Assembly: GCA_934630815.1 (NCBI GenBank)
Contig: CAKTWI010000002.1
Coordinates: forward strand, 1 to 64,000
Direction: 5' to 3'
From: an uncultured Senegalimassilia sp.
GTDB lineage: Bacteria; Actinomycetota; Coriobacteriia; Coriobacteriales; Eggerthellaceae
DNA length: 64,000 bases
The notes beneath the pieces are model-generated. The model made no database searches and was not told the origin of the DNA. It worked only from the letters and a program-made list of their open reading frames with translations. Shown in pieces: positions 24,430 to 38,282 of the stretch (its first letter is position 1; each line of letters opens with the position of its first letter). Made by a program: the position numbers and the translations under genes.

Positions 24430-26006
24430 TGCGTAAGCTCGAAGAAGTCCTCAAGGATTGGGAGGCGGTCATCGGCTTGGAGATCCACGCCGAGCTGACC
24501 ACGTTGAACACGAAGATGTTCTGCGGCTGCAAGCTTGAGTTCGGCGCCGACCCGAACACGCACACCTGCCCGGTGTGCCTGGGTCTTCCGGGCGCTCTGC
24601 CCGTGCCGAACAAGGCCGCTATCGAGTCCATCGTGCTTGCCGGCCTGGCCACGAACTGCGATATCGAGAAGCACAGCATGTTCTACCGTAAGAACTACAT
24701 GTACCCCGACATGGCCAAGAACTTCCAGACCACGCAGGGTCCGGTCGCGTTCTGCATGCGCGGACATCTCGATTTGGATGTCGACGGTCCGGCAGCCAAG
24801 GAACGCGGCGATATCGTCGGCCTGAAGCCGGGCGAGACGTGCGAGAACGCCACCGTCACCGATTCCGGCTACACGGCCCACGTGGGCATCACGCGCATCC
24901 ACATGGAGGAAGACGCCGGCAAAATGATCCACATCGGCGGCGACGAGGGCCGTATCGCGGGCGCCACGCATTCGCTGGTGGACTATAACCGCGCCGGCAC
25001 GCCGCTCATCGAGCTGGTCACCGAGCCCGATCTGCGCACGCCCGAGGAGGCGCGCCTGTTCATGCAGAAGCTGCGTCAGATCTATCTGGCCATCGGCATC
25101 TCCGACTGCTCCATGGAGGAAGGCTCCATGCGCTGCGACGGCAACGTCAGCCTGCGTCGCCGCGGCTCCACGAAGCTGGGCGTGAAGACCGAGCTGAAGA
25201 ACATGAACTCCTTCAAGAACCTGCATGATGGTTTGGCTTACGAGATTTGCCGTCAGGCCGAGGTTCTGGAAGAGGGCGGTCAAATCTACCAGGAAACCCG
25301 CCATTGGGACCCCACCATGAAGCACACCATCGTCATGCGCGTGAAGGAAACCGCTGACGACTACCGCCTGTTCCCCGAGCCCGACTTGGCGCCCTATGAC
25401 CTCTCCGATGAGTTCATCGAAGGCGTGCGTGCCAAGCTGCCCGAGCTGCCCGACCAGAAGGCCGCCCGCTTCGCCGAGGAGTTCGGCCTGTCCGCGTACG
25501 ATGCTCGCCATCTGGTCGACCATCGCGCCACGGCAGACTTCTTCGAAGCGTGCATGGAGGTTGCGGGCAAGGATGCCGCCAGGTTGGCGAAGCCCGTTGC
25601 CAACCTGGCCATCAACGACGTCACCGCATGGCTCAACGCCAGCGAGGATGCCGACCTTGCGCAAAGCCCGCTCACGCCCGCCCGCGCGGTGGAGCTGGTG
25701 AAGCTGCTCGCCGAGGACGCCATCTCGTCCAAGCAGGCCAAGCAGGTGTTCTCCGCCATCATGGATGAGGATAAGGACCCCTCGGTCATCGTCGAGGAGC
25801 GTGGCATGAAGCAGGTGTCGGACACCGGCGCCATCGAGGCCGTCGTGGATGCCATCATCGCGGCGAACCCCGACGAGGTTGCTCGCTATAAGGAAGGCAA
25901 CACGAAGGTCATCGGGTTCTTCGTGGGCCAGTGCATGAAGGAGATGCGCGGCCAGGGCAATCCGAAGGTCATCAACCAGTTACTGGCGAAGAAGCTGGCA
26001 GAATAG
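24429..26006 (+). CDS. gatB: Aspartyl/glutamyl-tRNA amidotransferase subunit B
   Basis: 525 residues. GatB binds the tRNA and phosphorylates the glutamate or aspartate before amidation. Typical segments are GLEIHAELTT, the zinc-site region CGC and CPVCLGLPGALPV, FYRKNYMYPDMAKNFQTTQ, HMEEDAGKMIH, DYNRAGTPLIELVTEPD, and a C-terminal YqeY-like helical domain ending KVINQLLAKKLAE. The ATG overlaps the gatA stop. Confidence 0.97.
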   Translation: MRKLEEVLKDWEAVIGLEIHAELTTLNTKMFCGCKLEFGADPNTHTCPVCLGLPGALPVPNKAAIESIVLAGLATNCDIEKHSMFYRKNYMYPDMAKNFQTTQGPVAFCMRGHLDLDVDGPAAKERGDIVGLKPGETCENATVTDSGYTAHVGITRIHMEEDAGKMIHIGGDEGRIAGATHSLVDYNRAGTPLIELVTEPDLRTPEEARLFMQKLRQIYLAIGISDCSMEEGSMRCDGNVSLRRRGSTKLGVKTELKNMNSFKNLHDGLAYEICRQAEVLEEGGQIYQETRHWDPTMKHTIVMRVKETADDYRLFPEPDLAPYDLSDEFIEGVRAKLPELPDQKAARFAEEFGLSAYDARHLVDHRATADFFEACMEVAGKDAARLAKPVANLAINDVTAWLNASEDADLAQSPLTPARAVELVKLLAEDAISSKQAKQVFSAIMDEDKDPSVIVEERGMKQVSDTGAIEAVVDAIIAANPDEVARYKEGNTKVIGFFVGQCMKEMRGQGNPKVINQLLAKKLAE

Positions 26007-26030
26007 CGTTAACGCAATCGTAAACGTAAA

Positions 26031-26058
26031 CGAGGAGCCGCTGATGAGCGGCTCCTCG
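26031..26058 (+). terminator. Terminator of gatCAB
   Basis: A perfect 12-bp stem (CGAGGAGCCGCT at 26031-26042, complement at 26047-26058) with a 4-base loop, 24 bases after the gatB stop. Confidence 0.8.
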
Positions 26059-26099
26059 TGCGTTATAGGACGTGCAAGCAATGCGAGCGATGATGCGCG

Positions 26100-26130
26100 T
26101 GAGTCGATTCGGGGCAAGTGAATCGACTCA
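26100..26130. repeat. 11-bp inverted repeat between gatB and the kinase gene
   Basis: TGAGTCGATTC (26100-26110) and GAATCGACTCA (26120-26130) with a 9-base spacer. It could be a terminator on the minus strand for the long kinase operon, which stops at 26254, or an operator. No other signal is seen in this 247-base gap apart from the gatB terminator. Confidence 0.4.
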
Positions 26131-26253
26131 TGCAGACATGGTCAGAGTGTACCGTCGACAGTTGCGGTGCGCGGTTCGAGCGCGGCGGCAAGCTGTAAAG
26201 CATAGCGCCGGCAAAGGCAGAGGGCTCGCAGCGCGCTCTGCGTGCAGGCACCC

Positions 26254-30447
<4,194 letters not shown>

Positions 30448-30453
30448 TTCTTG

Positions 30454-32022
30454 CTACTCCGTGCCCTCGGCTGCGGCTTGGAGCTGCTGGCAGAAGGAGG
30501 CGTACCATTGCTCGAACGCGGCATCGCCCACGTACGGCTCAAGCGCCTCGGTGCGCGATTGGCCGGCGGCTATTGCTGTCTGAACAGCCGCTTTGTCGGC
30601 GGTCGCCTTATCGTCGAGCGAATGGTCGAGCACCTTGCGCGCGGCATAAGCGTTGTCGAAGCTCTTAAGCGAGTACAGCTCCACGTCGTCGAAGGAGTCC
30701 ATGGCCATGGCGATGCAGTCGCGGGTCTTGGGGTTTACGGAGAGGTTCTCGTTCTGAATCGCGTTATCAAGCTCTTCGACGCTGTTTGCATCAGTTCGCA
30801 CGGGAAGATACGACGCCGCCGTCGCGAAGCGCAGGTTGTTCTGCTTCTCGGTGAACCACTTCAGAAACTCGCAGGAAGCGTATTCGTGTTGCTCGTCCGA
30901 CTTCGCCACCGCCATGCCGGCGCCTTGCTGAGGAGCCACGGCGTTGCCTCCCTCGAAGGTTGGCGGCATGATGATCTGATAGCCGATCTCGTGCGTTCCG
31001 TTGTCGTCGACCACCTGGTCGGGGAAGTACGCCGCCGATGCGGTGGAGCCCGTGTAGCAGATGATGTCGCCCGTCTTCATGTCGTCGGAGCGGAACTTGC
31101 CCTTGGCGTCGAAATATCCGCTGACGAAGGGTATGTAGTAGTTGTCCCACAGGCGGCGGACCTTTTCCTTGTCGGCGTTGACCGCGGTTTTGCCGTCGGC
31201 GTTGGGCGCGAGCAGATCGACGCCCATCTGCCTCATGCCGATGATGAAGTAGTTGGACAGGGAGTCGCGGCCGTAGAACGCCTTGCCGTCATCGGGGACG
31301 TCGGGCGTCAGCGCATCGGTGTACTCGTAGTAGCGCTTGGCGGTGGCCGCGATGCCCTCTTGCGTTGCCAGGTCATCGACGGTTGCGCCGGTTGCCTGGG
31401 CGAAGGGCTCCCAGTCGGTTTCGTCGAGCATGGTCACCTCGGTGGACTTCGCCACCGGCAGCAGGTACAGGGAATCGTCGCCGTCGAAGCGTCCCTCGTC
31501 AAGGTAGTCGGGCACATAGTTGGACAGCTCGTCGGAGGTGAAGTAGTCCGTCAGATCGACGAGCTTGCCCTGTTGTTGCACGTTGTAGGCCGTGTCGGCG
31601 TAGGAGGAGAACACGTTGGGCATCTGGTCGGCGCCGACCTCGCCTGCCGACGAGTTCGAGATAGCCTTCTCCAACTCGGCGACCGACCCTTGGGTCTTGC
31701 TTTTCACGTAGATGCCCTTCTCCTTGCCCACGGTGGAGTTGAACTCGGACACCAGGCTGTCGAAGGACGCCTGCTGGGCTCCGTTGTAGTAATCCCATAC
31801 GGTGATGGTGGTGGGGTTGCTCGGGTCCAGCTTGACGGTGGTCTTCCCGCTATCGCCGGCGCAGCCGGTGGATAGCGCAGCGGCAAGCACGCCGGTAAGG
31901 GCGAATGCGGCCAGCGCGGCTTTTCGGGGGCGGGCGCGGTGCGCGCGGCGGCTGCGGCGGTTGTCGGTTGCGCCGTCTTCCTGGGTGACGCCTGCGGCGT
32001 GGCGGTTGGTGCGCATGTGCAT
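30454..32022 (-). CDS. Extracellular solute-binding lipoprotein (ABC sugar-type fold)
   Basis: 522 residues from ATG 32022, which has AGGAGG 9 bases upstream overlapping the previous gene's stop. An Arg-rich N-tail leads to a hydrophobic segment and a lipobox LSTGC, so it should be lipid-anchored outside the membrane. The body begins TTITVWDYYNGAQQASFDSLVSEF, the standard start of family-1 carbohydrate-binding proteins, and contains IICYTGSTASAAYF and the typical GAGMAVAKSDEQHEYASCEFLKW stretch. No ABC permease or ATPase lies near, and the next gene (6 bases on) is a membrane sensor kinase, so a sensing role is more likely than transport. Confidence 0.87.
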   Translation of the reverse strand: MHMRTNRHAAGVTQEDGATDNRRSRRAHRARPRKAALAAFALTGVLAAALSTGCAGDSGKTTVKLDPSNPTTITVWDYYNGAQQASFDSLVSEFNSTVGKEKGIYVKSKTQGSVAELEKAISNSSAGEVGADQMPNVFSSYADTAYNVQQQGKLVDLTDYFTSDELSNYVPDYLDEGRFDGDDSLYLLPVAKSTEVTMLDETDWEPFAQATGATVDDLATQEGIAATAKRYYEYTDALTPDVPDDGKAFYGRDSLSNYFIIGMRQMGVDLLAPNADGKTAVNADKEKVRRLWDNYYIPFVSGYFDAKGKFRSDDMKTGDIICYTGSTASAAYFPDQVVDDNGTHEIGYQIIMPPTFEGGNAVAPQQGAGMAVAKSDEQHEYASCEFLKWFTEKQNNLRFATAASYLPVRTDANSVEELDNAIQNENLSVNPKTRDCIAMAMDSFDDVELYSLKSFDNAYAARKVLDHSLDDKATADKAAVQTAIAAGQSRTEALEPYVGDAAFEQWYASFCQQLQAAAEGTE

Positions 32023-32034
32023 ACTGGATTCCTC

Positions 32035-35000
32035 CTAGTGCTCGGCCGGCGTGGTTTCGGCGCTGGTCGAAGGTTCCGTATCGGTTGGGCGAGCTTCCGT
32101 GGCCTCGATGGCCGGGCGGGCGGCGGGGCCGCTGCCCGCGTCGTCGCTCGAGCCGTCGCCGCCATCATCAGCGAAGTCGGCGCCTGCGGCGTCGGCCCCG
32201 CCGGATTTGTCAGCGGGGTGCCAAATCCCATCATACCCGTTAATACCGGCGGAATCGGCGCTTCGCCCTGCTTCGCCGGCGGATTTTGCGTTCGCGGCGG
32301 CATCCGGCTCGCTTGTCGGCGGTGCGACGGGGGCTTTCGTGTCCACGGCCTCGTCGACGACCACCACGGTGGATGCGTCGACCGCAGGCAGCCCCATCAT
32401 GGCACGCAGGCGGTTCTCGGGCTCCAGCAGCCGCGTGGCCATCTCCTTGCGCACCTGTGCCTCGGTCGGCGCCGTGAAGGTGTCCCAGTCGAACAGCTCC
32501 ATTTCAACCTGGGCGTACATGCTTTCGTAATCGGTGTATCCCGCGAACCGGTATGTCCATGCGTCCAGGTATGCGCGCTGGACCTGGCCGTCGTCGGGCA
32601 TATGGAGGCGGATCCTGCCCTCCTCCCCTTCAAAGCCGGTGAACGTGTATCCGACGCCCGGGCCGTACAGGTCCAAGGATGCCACGCGCTCGCCGAGGGT
32701 GATATCGGTAATCGCGTTGTTGCCGGCGAACACGTTCACGCCGATGCGGTTGTACTGCGCCTCGTCAGTGACCTCTTCGTTGTGCGCGACCAGTTTGGCG
32801 GCGGTGATGCCGGGGCAGTTGGCGAACGCCTCCTGGTCGACGAAAAGGTTCCCCGCCGCGATATCGACCGAGGTCAAGCCCGCGCATCCGTCGAATGCGT
32901 TCATCTCGACCCACACGTACGCGTCAGGCTGGTCGATCATCACGCTTCCTTGGAGGCCGGAGTTCTTGAAGGCGTTGCGGTCTATGTACTGCAGGTTCGG
33001 CAGCTTTTCCCAGTCAAGGGTCCATTCGCCGCCGGTGCCCTCGAATGCGCCAGGCAGGGTTTGCCCGCCGACGACGGCGCCGCCGAAGATCTCGGTCACG
33101 GAAGAGGGAAGCACGACGGTCCCCTGCAGGCTGGTGCCCGCGCCAAGGGCAAGGCTCGGCGCGCCGTCCTCGTCGTCTTCCAGGTATCCGTACAGGATGA
33201 GCGATCCGTCCTTTTGCGGCAGCGCCACCAGGTCGTTCACGCCCTCGATGTTGACGAAGCGGCCGTCGTATCCGCTTTCAGCGTCGCCGGGGCAGTACCA
33301 GGTGCAGCCGGCGCCGCCCGGGTTCTCGTCGGTGTCGAAGAAGGCGTTCTTGGCGCGCGATGCCATGAAGCCCAGGTTCCTGCAGCCTATGAATGCGTTC
33401 GCTCCCACGCTGACGGTGTCGGACGTTCCGATGAACAGCCCCTGGAGGTTCGAGCAGTTCTGGAAGGCGTTCTTGCCGATTTCCGTCACGCTCTCGTCGA
33501 GCGTGACCCACTTCAGGTCCAGGTCGCCCGCGAAGGCGTAGTCGGAGATTTCGTTGACCTTGATCTTGCCGCCGTTTTCGCTGGTCAGCGTGCCGTCGAA
33601 GCTCTCGACCCACCAGGAGTCGTAGAGCAGCGTCGTCCAGCCGTCGCCGTCCGTGAAGTAGATGAACCCTTCCTGCGAGACGTCCATCACGACCACCTCG
33701 GCGTCCGGTGCCCCGGCGGCTGCAAGGCGGCTGTTCACGTAGGCGGCCTCCTGCTCGCTGTTGCAGACGATGGTGGACACGCTGCTATCGGCAAGGCATC
33801 CGTCCTCGAGCACGAGCGGCTCGCCGGAGTAGGCGTTCATGAGCACGAGCGTCTCGATCGACCCGTTGCCCGCAAGCGCGCCGGTCTTCACGATATGGGA
33901 TAACTGGGTGAACACGGTCTCGTTGCCCAGGTCGAGCACGCGCACGATCTCGTCCTCGGAGAACACCACGCCCCCGGAAAGCGTGAGGTGCTTCTCGGGG
34001 TCGCTGGCCTTCGCCACCTCTACAGTCCAGGCGTTCTCGATGGCGTCCCCGTTCTCGGTAAGGAACTCGTCGAAGATGCCGTCGTCGATGATGAGCGTGC
34101 AGTCGTCAAGGTTGCCGATCTCGATATCGGGCAGGCTGCCGTCCTCGGCCGCATGCACGTGAACGGCGTCGAGATGGTTCGCCTTAGGCACCTCAACGCG
34201 CGTAATGCCGGCGGGGACGTCCAGGTCCCTGACATCGGTGGGGATGCCCAGGTAGGCGCTTCCGTCCTTGGACGTGAGAATCCCGTCGGCGGTCGTCGCG
34301 TAAACGGGGTTGTCCTCGGCCACGCGGTAGGCGCCGCGCACCTGGATGCCCGCGTCCACGTTCACGTACATGATCGATGAGGGAAGGGAAAGCTCGGTCA
34401 GGCTCCAGACGAAGCCGTGCCTTGTGCCGTCGTCGTTCATCTTGCCGTCGATGGCCTGGACGCCTTCGGGCACCTCAAGGGATTCGGTTATGCCGTCGCC
34501 TTCCCCGGAGGTCTCCACCACCGAGCCGTCGACGTCGATGAGCGTTTGCAGGCGCGCTGCGCTATAGGGGCCGGTCGGCGAATCGATCACACGGCCGTCG
34601 TCGTCGAGCGAGTAGCTTTGGAAGCGCACCAGGAACCCGGGGTCGAGCGGGGCGATGTCGCCGGGGATGATGACGTGTCGCCCCGGCGTGAGCTCGAACA
34701 TGCTCGGGATGTCGGAATCGCCCTCCTTCCATCCCAGCAGCAGGGCGTCCAGATACCCCTCGGCGTCGACGTACCCGGCGGACCTCATGAGCGCTTCCTG
34801 GGTGGTGGCGGTCAGCAGGCACAGCTTGCGGGCATCGTCAGTGAACGAGTGCAGCACCGGCCTTTCGCCGGATGCGTCGGCAAGCCCCGTCACGAAGACG
34901 CAGGAGCGCTGGGGCGTCAGCGTGACATCCCGGGTTCGCCATGGCTCGTCGGTTGAGACGCGATAGGACACGTTGACGGTGAGCGGCGAATCGGGGCCGG

Positions 35001-35904
35001 GGCAGATGGCGGGGTCTTTCTCGCCCGTGACCTGGTTCTCCCATGAGTTGATGCGGAAATAAGGGTAGGCGTCGAAGTCGTCCTTGGCGCATCCGAAGTA
35101 GATGAACGACCAGGTTTCGGAATCCAGCCAGTACGCGTCGATGGAACAGAACAGCGTCCAGGCGTCGAGCTTCTGGCCGTCGTAGACCTTGCTTGCGTCT
35201 CCGTTGATCGTGATGTCGTCGTCGCTGATGAGCGAGCTGTCCTTTCCGCCGTTGTAGATGTGCGCGAAATCGCCGCCGGTTCCGCCGTTAGGCGCCTCCT
35301 TGATCGGGTCGGGGTCGCGGGGCAGGTAGTCGTAGGAGTCCTTCGCGGGTTCGTTTGGCGTTGGTTGCGGGTCGGGCTGCGGGGAGGGCTGCGGGTTCTC
35401 GGTTTGCCCGCCTTGGCCGCCCTGGCCGTTTTGGGTGCCTTGGCCGTTTCCGTTGCCGGTTGCGTCGCCGTTGCCGATTCCCTGGCCGATGACGGGCCCG
35501 GTCGCCGAAGGGGCGCCGACCACGGCGCCCGCGCCGTCGGCCTGACCGCCCGTGACGGCGACGGTCTGCGACCCTTCGCCCGTGGCGTTGTAGGCCGTGG
35601 TGCCCGTGCCTCCCTCAAGGGGCAGGTCGCTGAAGGCGTCGAGCGCCGTGTGCTGCTCGTCTTGCTTTTCCGCGCCGTCTTGCTGGCGGTTGGCCTGTGC
35701 GTCGGTTTCGGTTTCGCTTGCCTGATAGCCCTTCGCGCCATCGGTCGGCGCCGGGGAGTATGCGGAGGTGAAGCTGCTCGGGTCGAACGATGCGCCGCCC
35801 TGGGCAAGCGCGGCGGCGCCTGCGCCGAACGCGGCGACGACGGCGATGGACGCCGCGGCGGTGGCAAGGTTCTTCTTGGAATGCGGGGTGCGTCGGTCTG
35901 CCAT
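32035..35904 (-). CDS. Secreted BspA-like leucine-rich-repeat protein
   Basis: 1289 residues from ATG 35904, chosen because the basic MADRRTPHSKK start is followed at once by a signal-peptide-like hydrophobic stretch ending AAALAQGG; the longer frame to 35988 lies inside the preceding gene. Residues 60-210 are low-complexity (Gly/Gln/Asn then Pro/Gln). LRR_5-type repeats include VTEIGKNAFQNCSNLQGLF, VSVGANAFIGCRNL, YIDRNAFKNSGL, VEMNAFDGCAGLTSVDI and VDQEAFANCPGITAAKL. The C-terminal 110 residues are Ala/Asp/Ser-rich with no sortase motif or membrane helix, so the attachment mode is unclear. Likely a surface or secreted binding protein. It sits 13 bases after the transglutaminase-like gene and 12 before the lipoprotein. 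Confidence 0.83.
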   Translation of the reverse strand: MADRRTPHSKKNLATAAASIAVVAAFGAGAAALAQGGASFDPSSFTSAYSPAPTDGAKGYQASETETDAQANRQQDGAEKQDEQHTALDAFSDLPLEGGTGTTAYNATGEGSQTVAVTGGQADGAGAVVGAPSATGPVIGQGIGNGDATGNGNGQGTQNGQGGQGGQTENPQPSPQPDPQPTPNEPAKDSYDYLPRDPDPIKEAPNGGTGGDFAHIYNGGKDSSLISDDDITINGDASKVYDGQKLDAWTLFCSIDAYWLDSETWSFIYFGCAKDDFDAYPYFRINSWENQVTGEKDPAICPGPDSPLTVNVSYRVSTDEPWRTRDVTLTPQRSCVFVTGLADASGERPVLHSFTDDARKLCLLTATTQEALMRSAGYVDAEGYLDALLLGWKEGDSDIPSMFELTPGRHVIIPGDIAPLDPGFLVRFQSYSLDDDGRVIDSPTGPYSAARLQTLIDVDGSVVETSGEGDGITESLEVPEGVQAIDGKMNDDGTRHGFVWSLTELSLPSSIMYVNVDAGIQVRGAYRVAEDNPVYATTADGILTSKDGSAYLGIPTDVRDLDVPAGITRVEVPKANHLDAVHVHAAEDGSLPDIEIGNLDDCTLIIDDGIFDEFLTENGDAIENAWTVEVAKASDPEKHLTLSGGVVFSEDEIVRVLDLGNETVFTQLSHIVKTGALAGNGSIETLVLMNAYSGEPLVLEDGCLADSSVSTIVCNSEQEAAYVNSRLAAAGAPDAEVVVMDVSQEGFIYFTDGDGWTTLLYDSWWVESFDGTLTSENGGKIKVNEISDYAFAGDLDLKWVTLDESVTEIGKNAFQNCSNLQGLFIGTSDTVSVGANAFIGCRNLGFMASRAKNAFFDTDENPGGAGCTWYCPGDAESGYDGRFVNIEGVNDLVALPQKDGSLILYGYLEDDEDGAPSLALGAGTSLQGTVVLPSSVTEIFGGAVVGGQTLPGAFEGTGGEWTLDWEKLPNLQYIDRNAFKNSGLQGSVMIDQPDAYVWVEMNAFDGCAGLTSVDIAAGNLFVDQEAFANCPGITAAKLVAHNEEVTDEAQYNRIGVNVFAGNNAITDITLGERVASLDLYGPGVGYTFTGFEGEEGRIRLHMPDDGQVQRAYLDAWTYRFAGYTDYESMYAQVEMELFDWDTFTAPTEAQVRKEMATRLLEPENRLRAMMGLPAVDASTVVVVDEAVDTKAPVAPPTSEPDAAANAKSAGEAGRSADSAGINGYDGIWHPADKSGGADAAGADFADDGGDGSSDDAGSGPAARPAIEATEARPTDTEPSTSAETTPAEH

Positions 35905-35917
35905 ACATCCCTTCTTT

Positions 35918-38281
35918 CTATAAGGCGTCCGCGAAGAAGCGGCGGGCGCGCTCGGCGACGGTGCCGGGCTTCGGCAGCGTCGCGGCAAGGCGGTCGTTGA
36001 AGCTGCGCACTGTGCGCAGCTCGTTGGGTTTCAGCGGGCGCCCCCCGAAGGCGAACGCCTGGTGCAGCTGGATGGCGCGCTTGTAGTCCAGCTCATCGAT
36101 GCCGGGAAACGCCGCGGGCACGGCGGCGGAGCATTCGAGCGGGCGGGTGGTGTCGAACGTCGGGACGCCGGCGGCCATGAGACGCGCGAGCTGCTGGTAG
36201 AGCGCCGGGACGCAAATCTGTTGGCGTTCGTCGCCGCAGAGTCTGACGCGCAGGTGCCGCCGCAGGGCGCGCTGCGCGAAGGCCGCCGCGGTAGCGGCGA
36301 TGACGGCGCCGAGCGCGATACCCGCAATGTGGATGACGTGGCGTGCCGAAAGCGTGCGGCTTTTCTGGAGCCCCTGGTCGGCATCGTTGCCTACTTCGCC
36401 CGCGACCGAGCCCGGGTTCATGACGTTGCCGTTGCCTGAGCTGACGGCCTCGCTCACGTCCATCACGCTGTCTGCCTGCAGCGTCTGCGTGTAGAAGCCG
36501 GGCGTGACCTCGATAGGGGTCCAGCCCAGGCCGCTCAGGTACACCTCGCACCAGGCGTGCGCGTCGGCCGCCGTCAGCGTGACAGGTTGAGCGCTTTCCG
36601 CAGCCGCTGAGACCTTGTCCGCGTCCACGCGATAGCCCTCGACGTAGCGCGCGGGGATACCTTGCGAGCGGAACGCCAGCGTGGCGACGGTGGCGAAATA
36701 CGCCGGCCCGCCCTCGCGCTGCTGCTCCAAAAACCAGCTGGTGAACGTGGGCTCGCCCTCTTCCCCGATGCCTGCGGGCACGGTTGCGGGGGAGGCGGTA
36801 TAGCTTGCCGTGGCGTCGAGCATGGTGCGCACGCGGCTGATGACGGCGTAGTCGGAGACGCCCTCGGCATCCCAGCTATCCTGCCCGAATAACAGCCGCT
36901 CGATGTCGCGCTCCTCGGCTTCGCCTATTTGCAGGTAGCTGCTTTCCGCGAACGCTGCGTACACGCTCTCGGCGCCCGCGTAGCCGTCTTGTCTTCCGGA
37001 AAGCCAGGCGGTGTCGGCAAGCACGTCGGCGGCGGGAACGTCGTCCATGGTGAAACGGTACGAGCGCGCCCCGAAAAAGCCGCTGCGTAAGCCGGCATCC
37101 AGGTCGTGCGCGCCGCGGGCGCCGTCGAGGCTGCGCAGCGTGTAGGGGGTGTACACGAAGCGCGCATCGGCCCCGACGTTGCTCACCTGCACGGAAGCGG
37201 TGGGCTCCTCGCCCTGTCCGGCGGCGGCCGCCTCATCGTCGAAGTCCGCGCGCTGGTAGGCGGGAGCAAGGTTGTTGACGCCCAGCCAGTCTCGCATCCC
37301 GGCCCACTGCCCCTCGAACGCGTCGTGGTCAAGGGGAAGCCATACGGCACCCTGGAGCGTGGCGCCCTGGAAGCCGCGCAGCAGCACATCGTCGGAGACT
37401 CCGCCGTTGAAGGAGAGCTCAAGCGTCTCGTCCTGCGACGCGTTCATGGCCGATGCCTGCCGCAGGTCGCCCTGAGGAAGCGAGTCCGACCCGTATCGCG
37501 TCTGGTCGGCGGCTTGCGCAACGCCTGCGCGCAGCGCGTCGACGGCGGGCGCGGGGACATATAGCCAGCAGCACAGCGCGAAGACGCCGGCGACGGCGCA
37601 AGCTGCGGATGCCCCGCCGACGGTAAGCGATGCCAGGCTGCGTGCGGAATATCTCAGCTGTTCAGCGCGGCAATGCGTCAGGCACCCGGCAACGGCCAGG
37701 CCGCAGCCTATGGGGGCGTTGCCAAGCCCGAGCAACGTGGTGGTGGCGCATAAGGTCACCACGATCAGAAGCGAAACGGATGTGATGCGCAGGCGCGTGA
37801 CGGCGCACGAAACCACGCCGATGACGGCGCCAAGGCATACGCCGAACGCCGGTGACCCGCAGACGATACCATAGCCGGGGATGAGCCCCACCCAGGTGCC
37901 GAACACGTGGTTGAAGTGGGAAATGATGCCGTTGAACAGGCAGAACAGCCCTGACTGCGCATCAGGCAGCACCAGGGCGGCCGCCAGCGCGGCGCAGGCC
38001 AGGATGGCCGACGCCATGGTGGCCTTGGCGCTGCGCCCGTCGTCGGCGGCGACGGCGCCGAGCGTTCCCGAGACGGCGATGCCGGCGGCGAGCATGCAGG
38101 CGAAGGAGGGCGCGCTCAGGCATGCTGCTGCCTGAAACGCCGCAGATGCCGCGAGAAGGGCGGGCGTGACCGCGAACGCAACCGCCCGCGCCGCCTGCGC
38201 ACGGGAACGGCGGTGCTCGGGGACCTGCGCCGAAACGGCAAGGGCCCTTTCTTGATATATATGTTCGTTCGCCTTCGCCAT
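35918..38281 (-). CDS. Transglutaminase-fold membrane protein with substituted catalytic Cys
   Basis: 787 residues. About six hydrophobic helices fill residues 35-250, an extracytoplasmic part follows, and a last helix lies near 650, as in TgpA-type proteins. The transglutaminase core reads EGGPAYFATVATLAFRSQGI then PARYVEGY. By alignment with the family pattern GYCxxFA, the nucleophile Cys is Pro526. His575 (DAHAWCEVY) is kept and the third residue is Glu591 (TPIEVTPGF). It is therefore probably a binding or scaffold version, not a crosslinking enzyme. It follows the DUF58 gene by one base; MoxR-DUF58-TgpA gene trios are widespread. Confidence 0.85.
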   Translation of the reverse strand: MAKANEHIYQERALAVSAQVPEHRRSRAQAARAVAFAVTPALLAASAAFQAAACLSAPSFACMLAAGIAVSGTLGAVAADDGRSAKATMASAILACAALAAALVLPDAQSGLFCLFNGIISHFNHVFGTWVGLIPGYGIVCGSPAFGVCLGAVIGVVSCAVTRLRITSVSLLIVVTLCATTTLLGLGNAPIGCGLAVAGCLTHCRAEQLRYSARSLASLTVGGASAACAVAGVFALCCWLYVPAPAVDALRAGVAQAADQTRYGSDSLPQGDLRQASAMNASQDETLELSFNGGVSDDVLLRGFQGATLQGAVWLPLDHDAFEGQWAGMRDWLGVNNLAPAYQRADFDDEAAAAGQGEEPTASVQVSNVGADARFVYTPYTLRSLDGARGAHDLDAGLRSGFFGARSYRFTMDDVPAADVLADTAWLSGRQDGYAGAESVYAAFAESSYLQIGEAEERDIERLLFGQDSWDAEGVSDYAVISRVRTMLDATASYTASPATVPAGIGEEGEPTFTSWFLEQQREGGPAYFATVATLAFRSQGIPARYVEGYRVDADKVSAAAESAQPVTLTAADAHAWCEVYLSGLGWTPIEVTPGFYTQTLQADSVMDVSEAVSSGNGNVMNPGSVAGEVGNDADQGLQKSRTLSARHVIHIAGIALGAVIAATAAAFAQRALRRHLRVRLCGDERQQICVPALYQQLARLMAAGVPTFDTTRPLECSAAVPAAFPGIDELDYKRAIQLHQAFAFGGRPLKPNELRTVRSFNDRLAATLPKPGTVAERARRFFADAL

Positions 38282-38282
38282 A

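Noticed and set aside
26100..26130. Inverted repeat as part of a tRNA gene
   Set aside because: No cloverleaf arms, anticodon stem or TTCGANNC-like loop could be placed around it.
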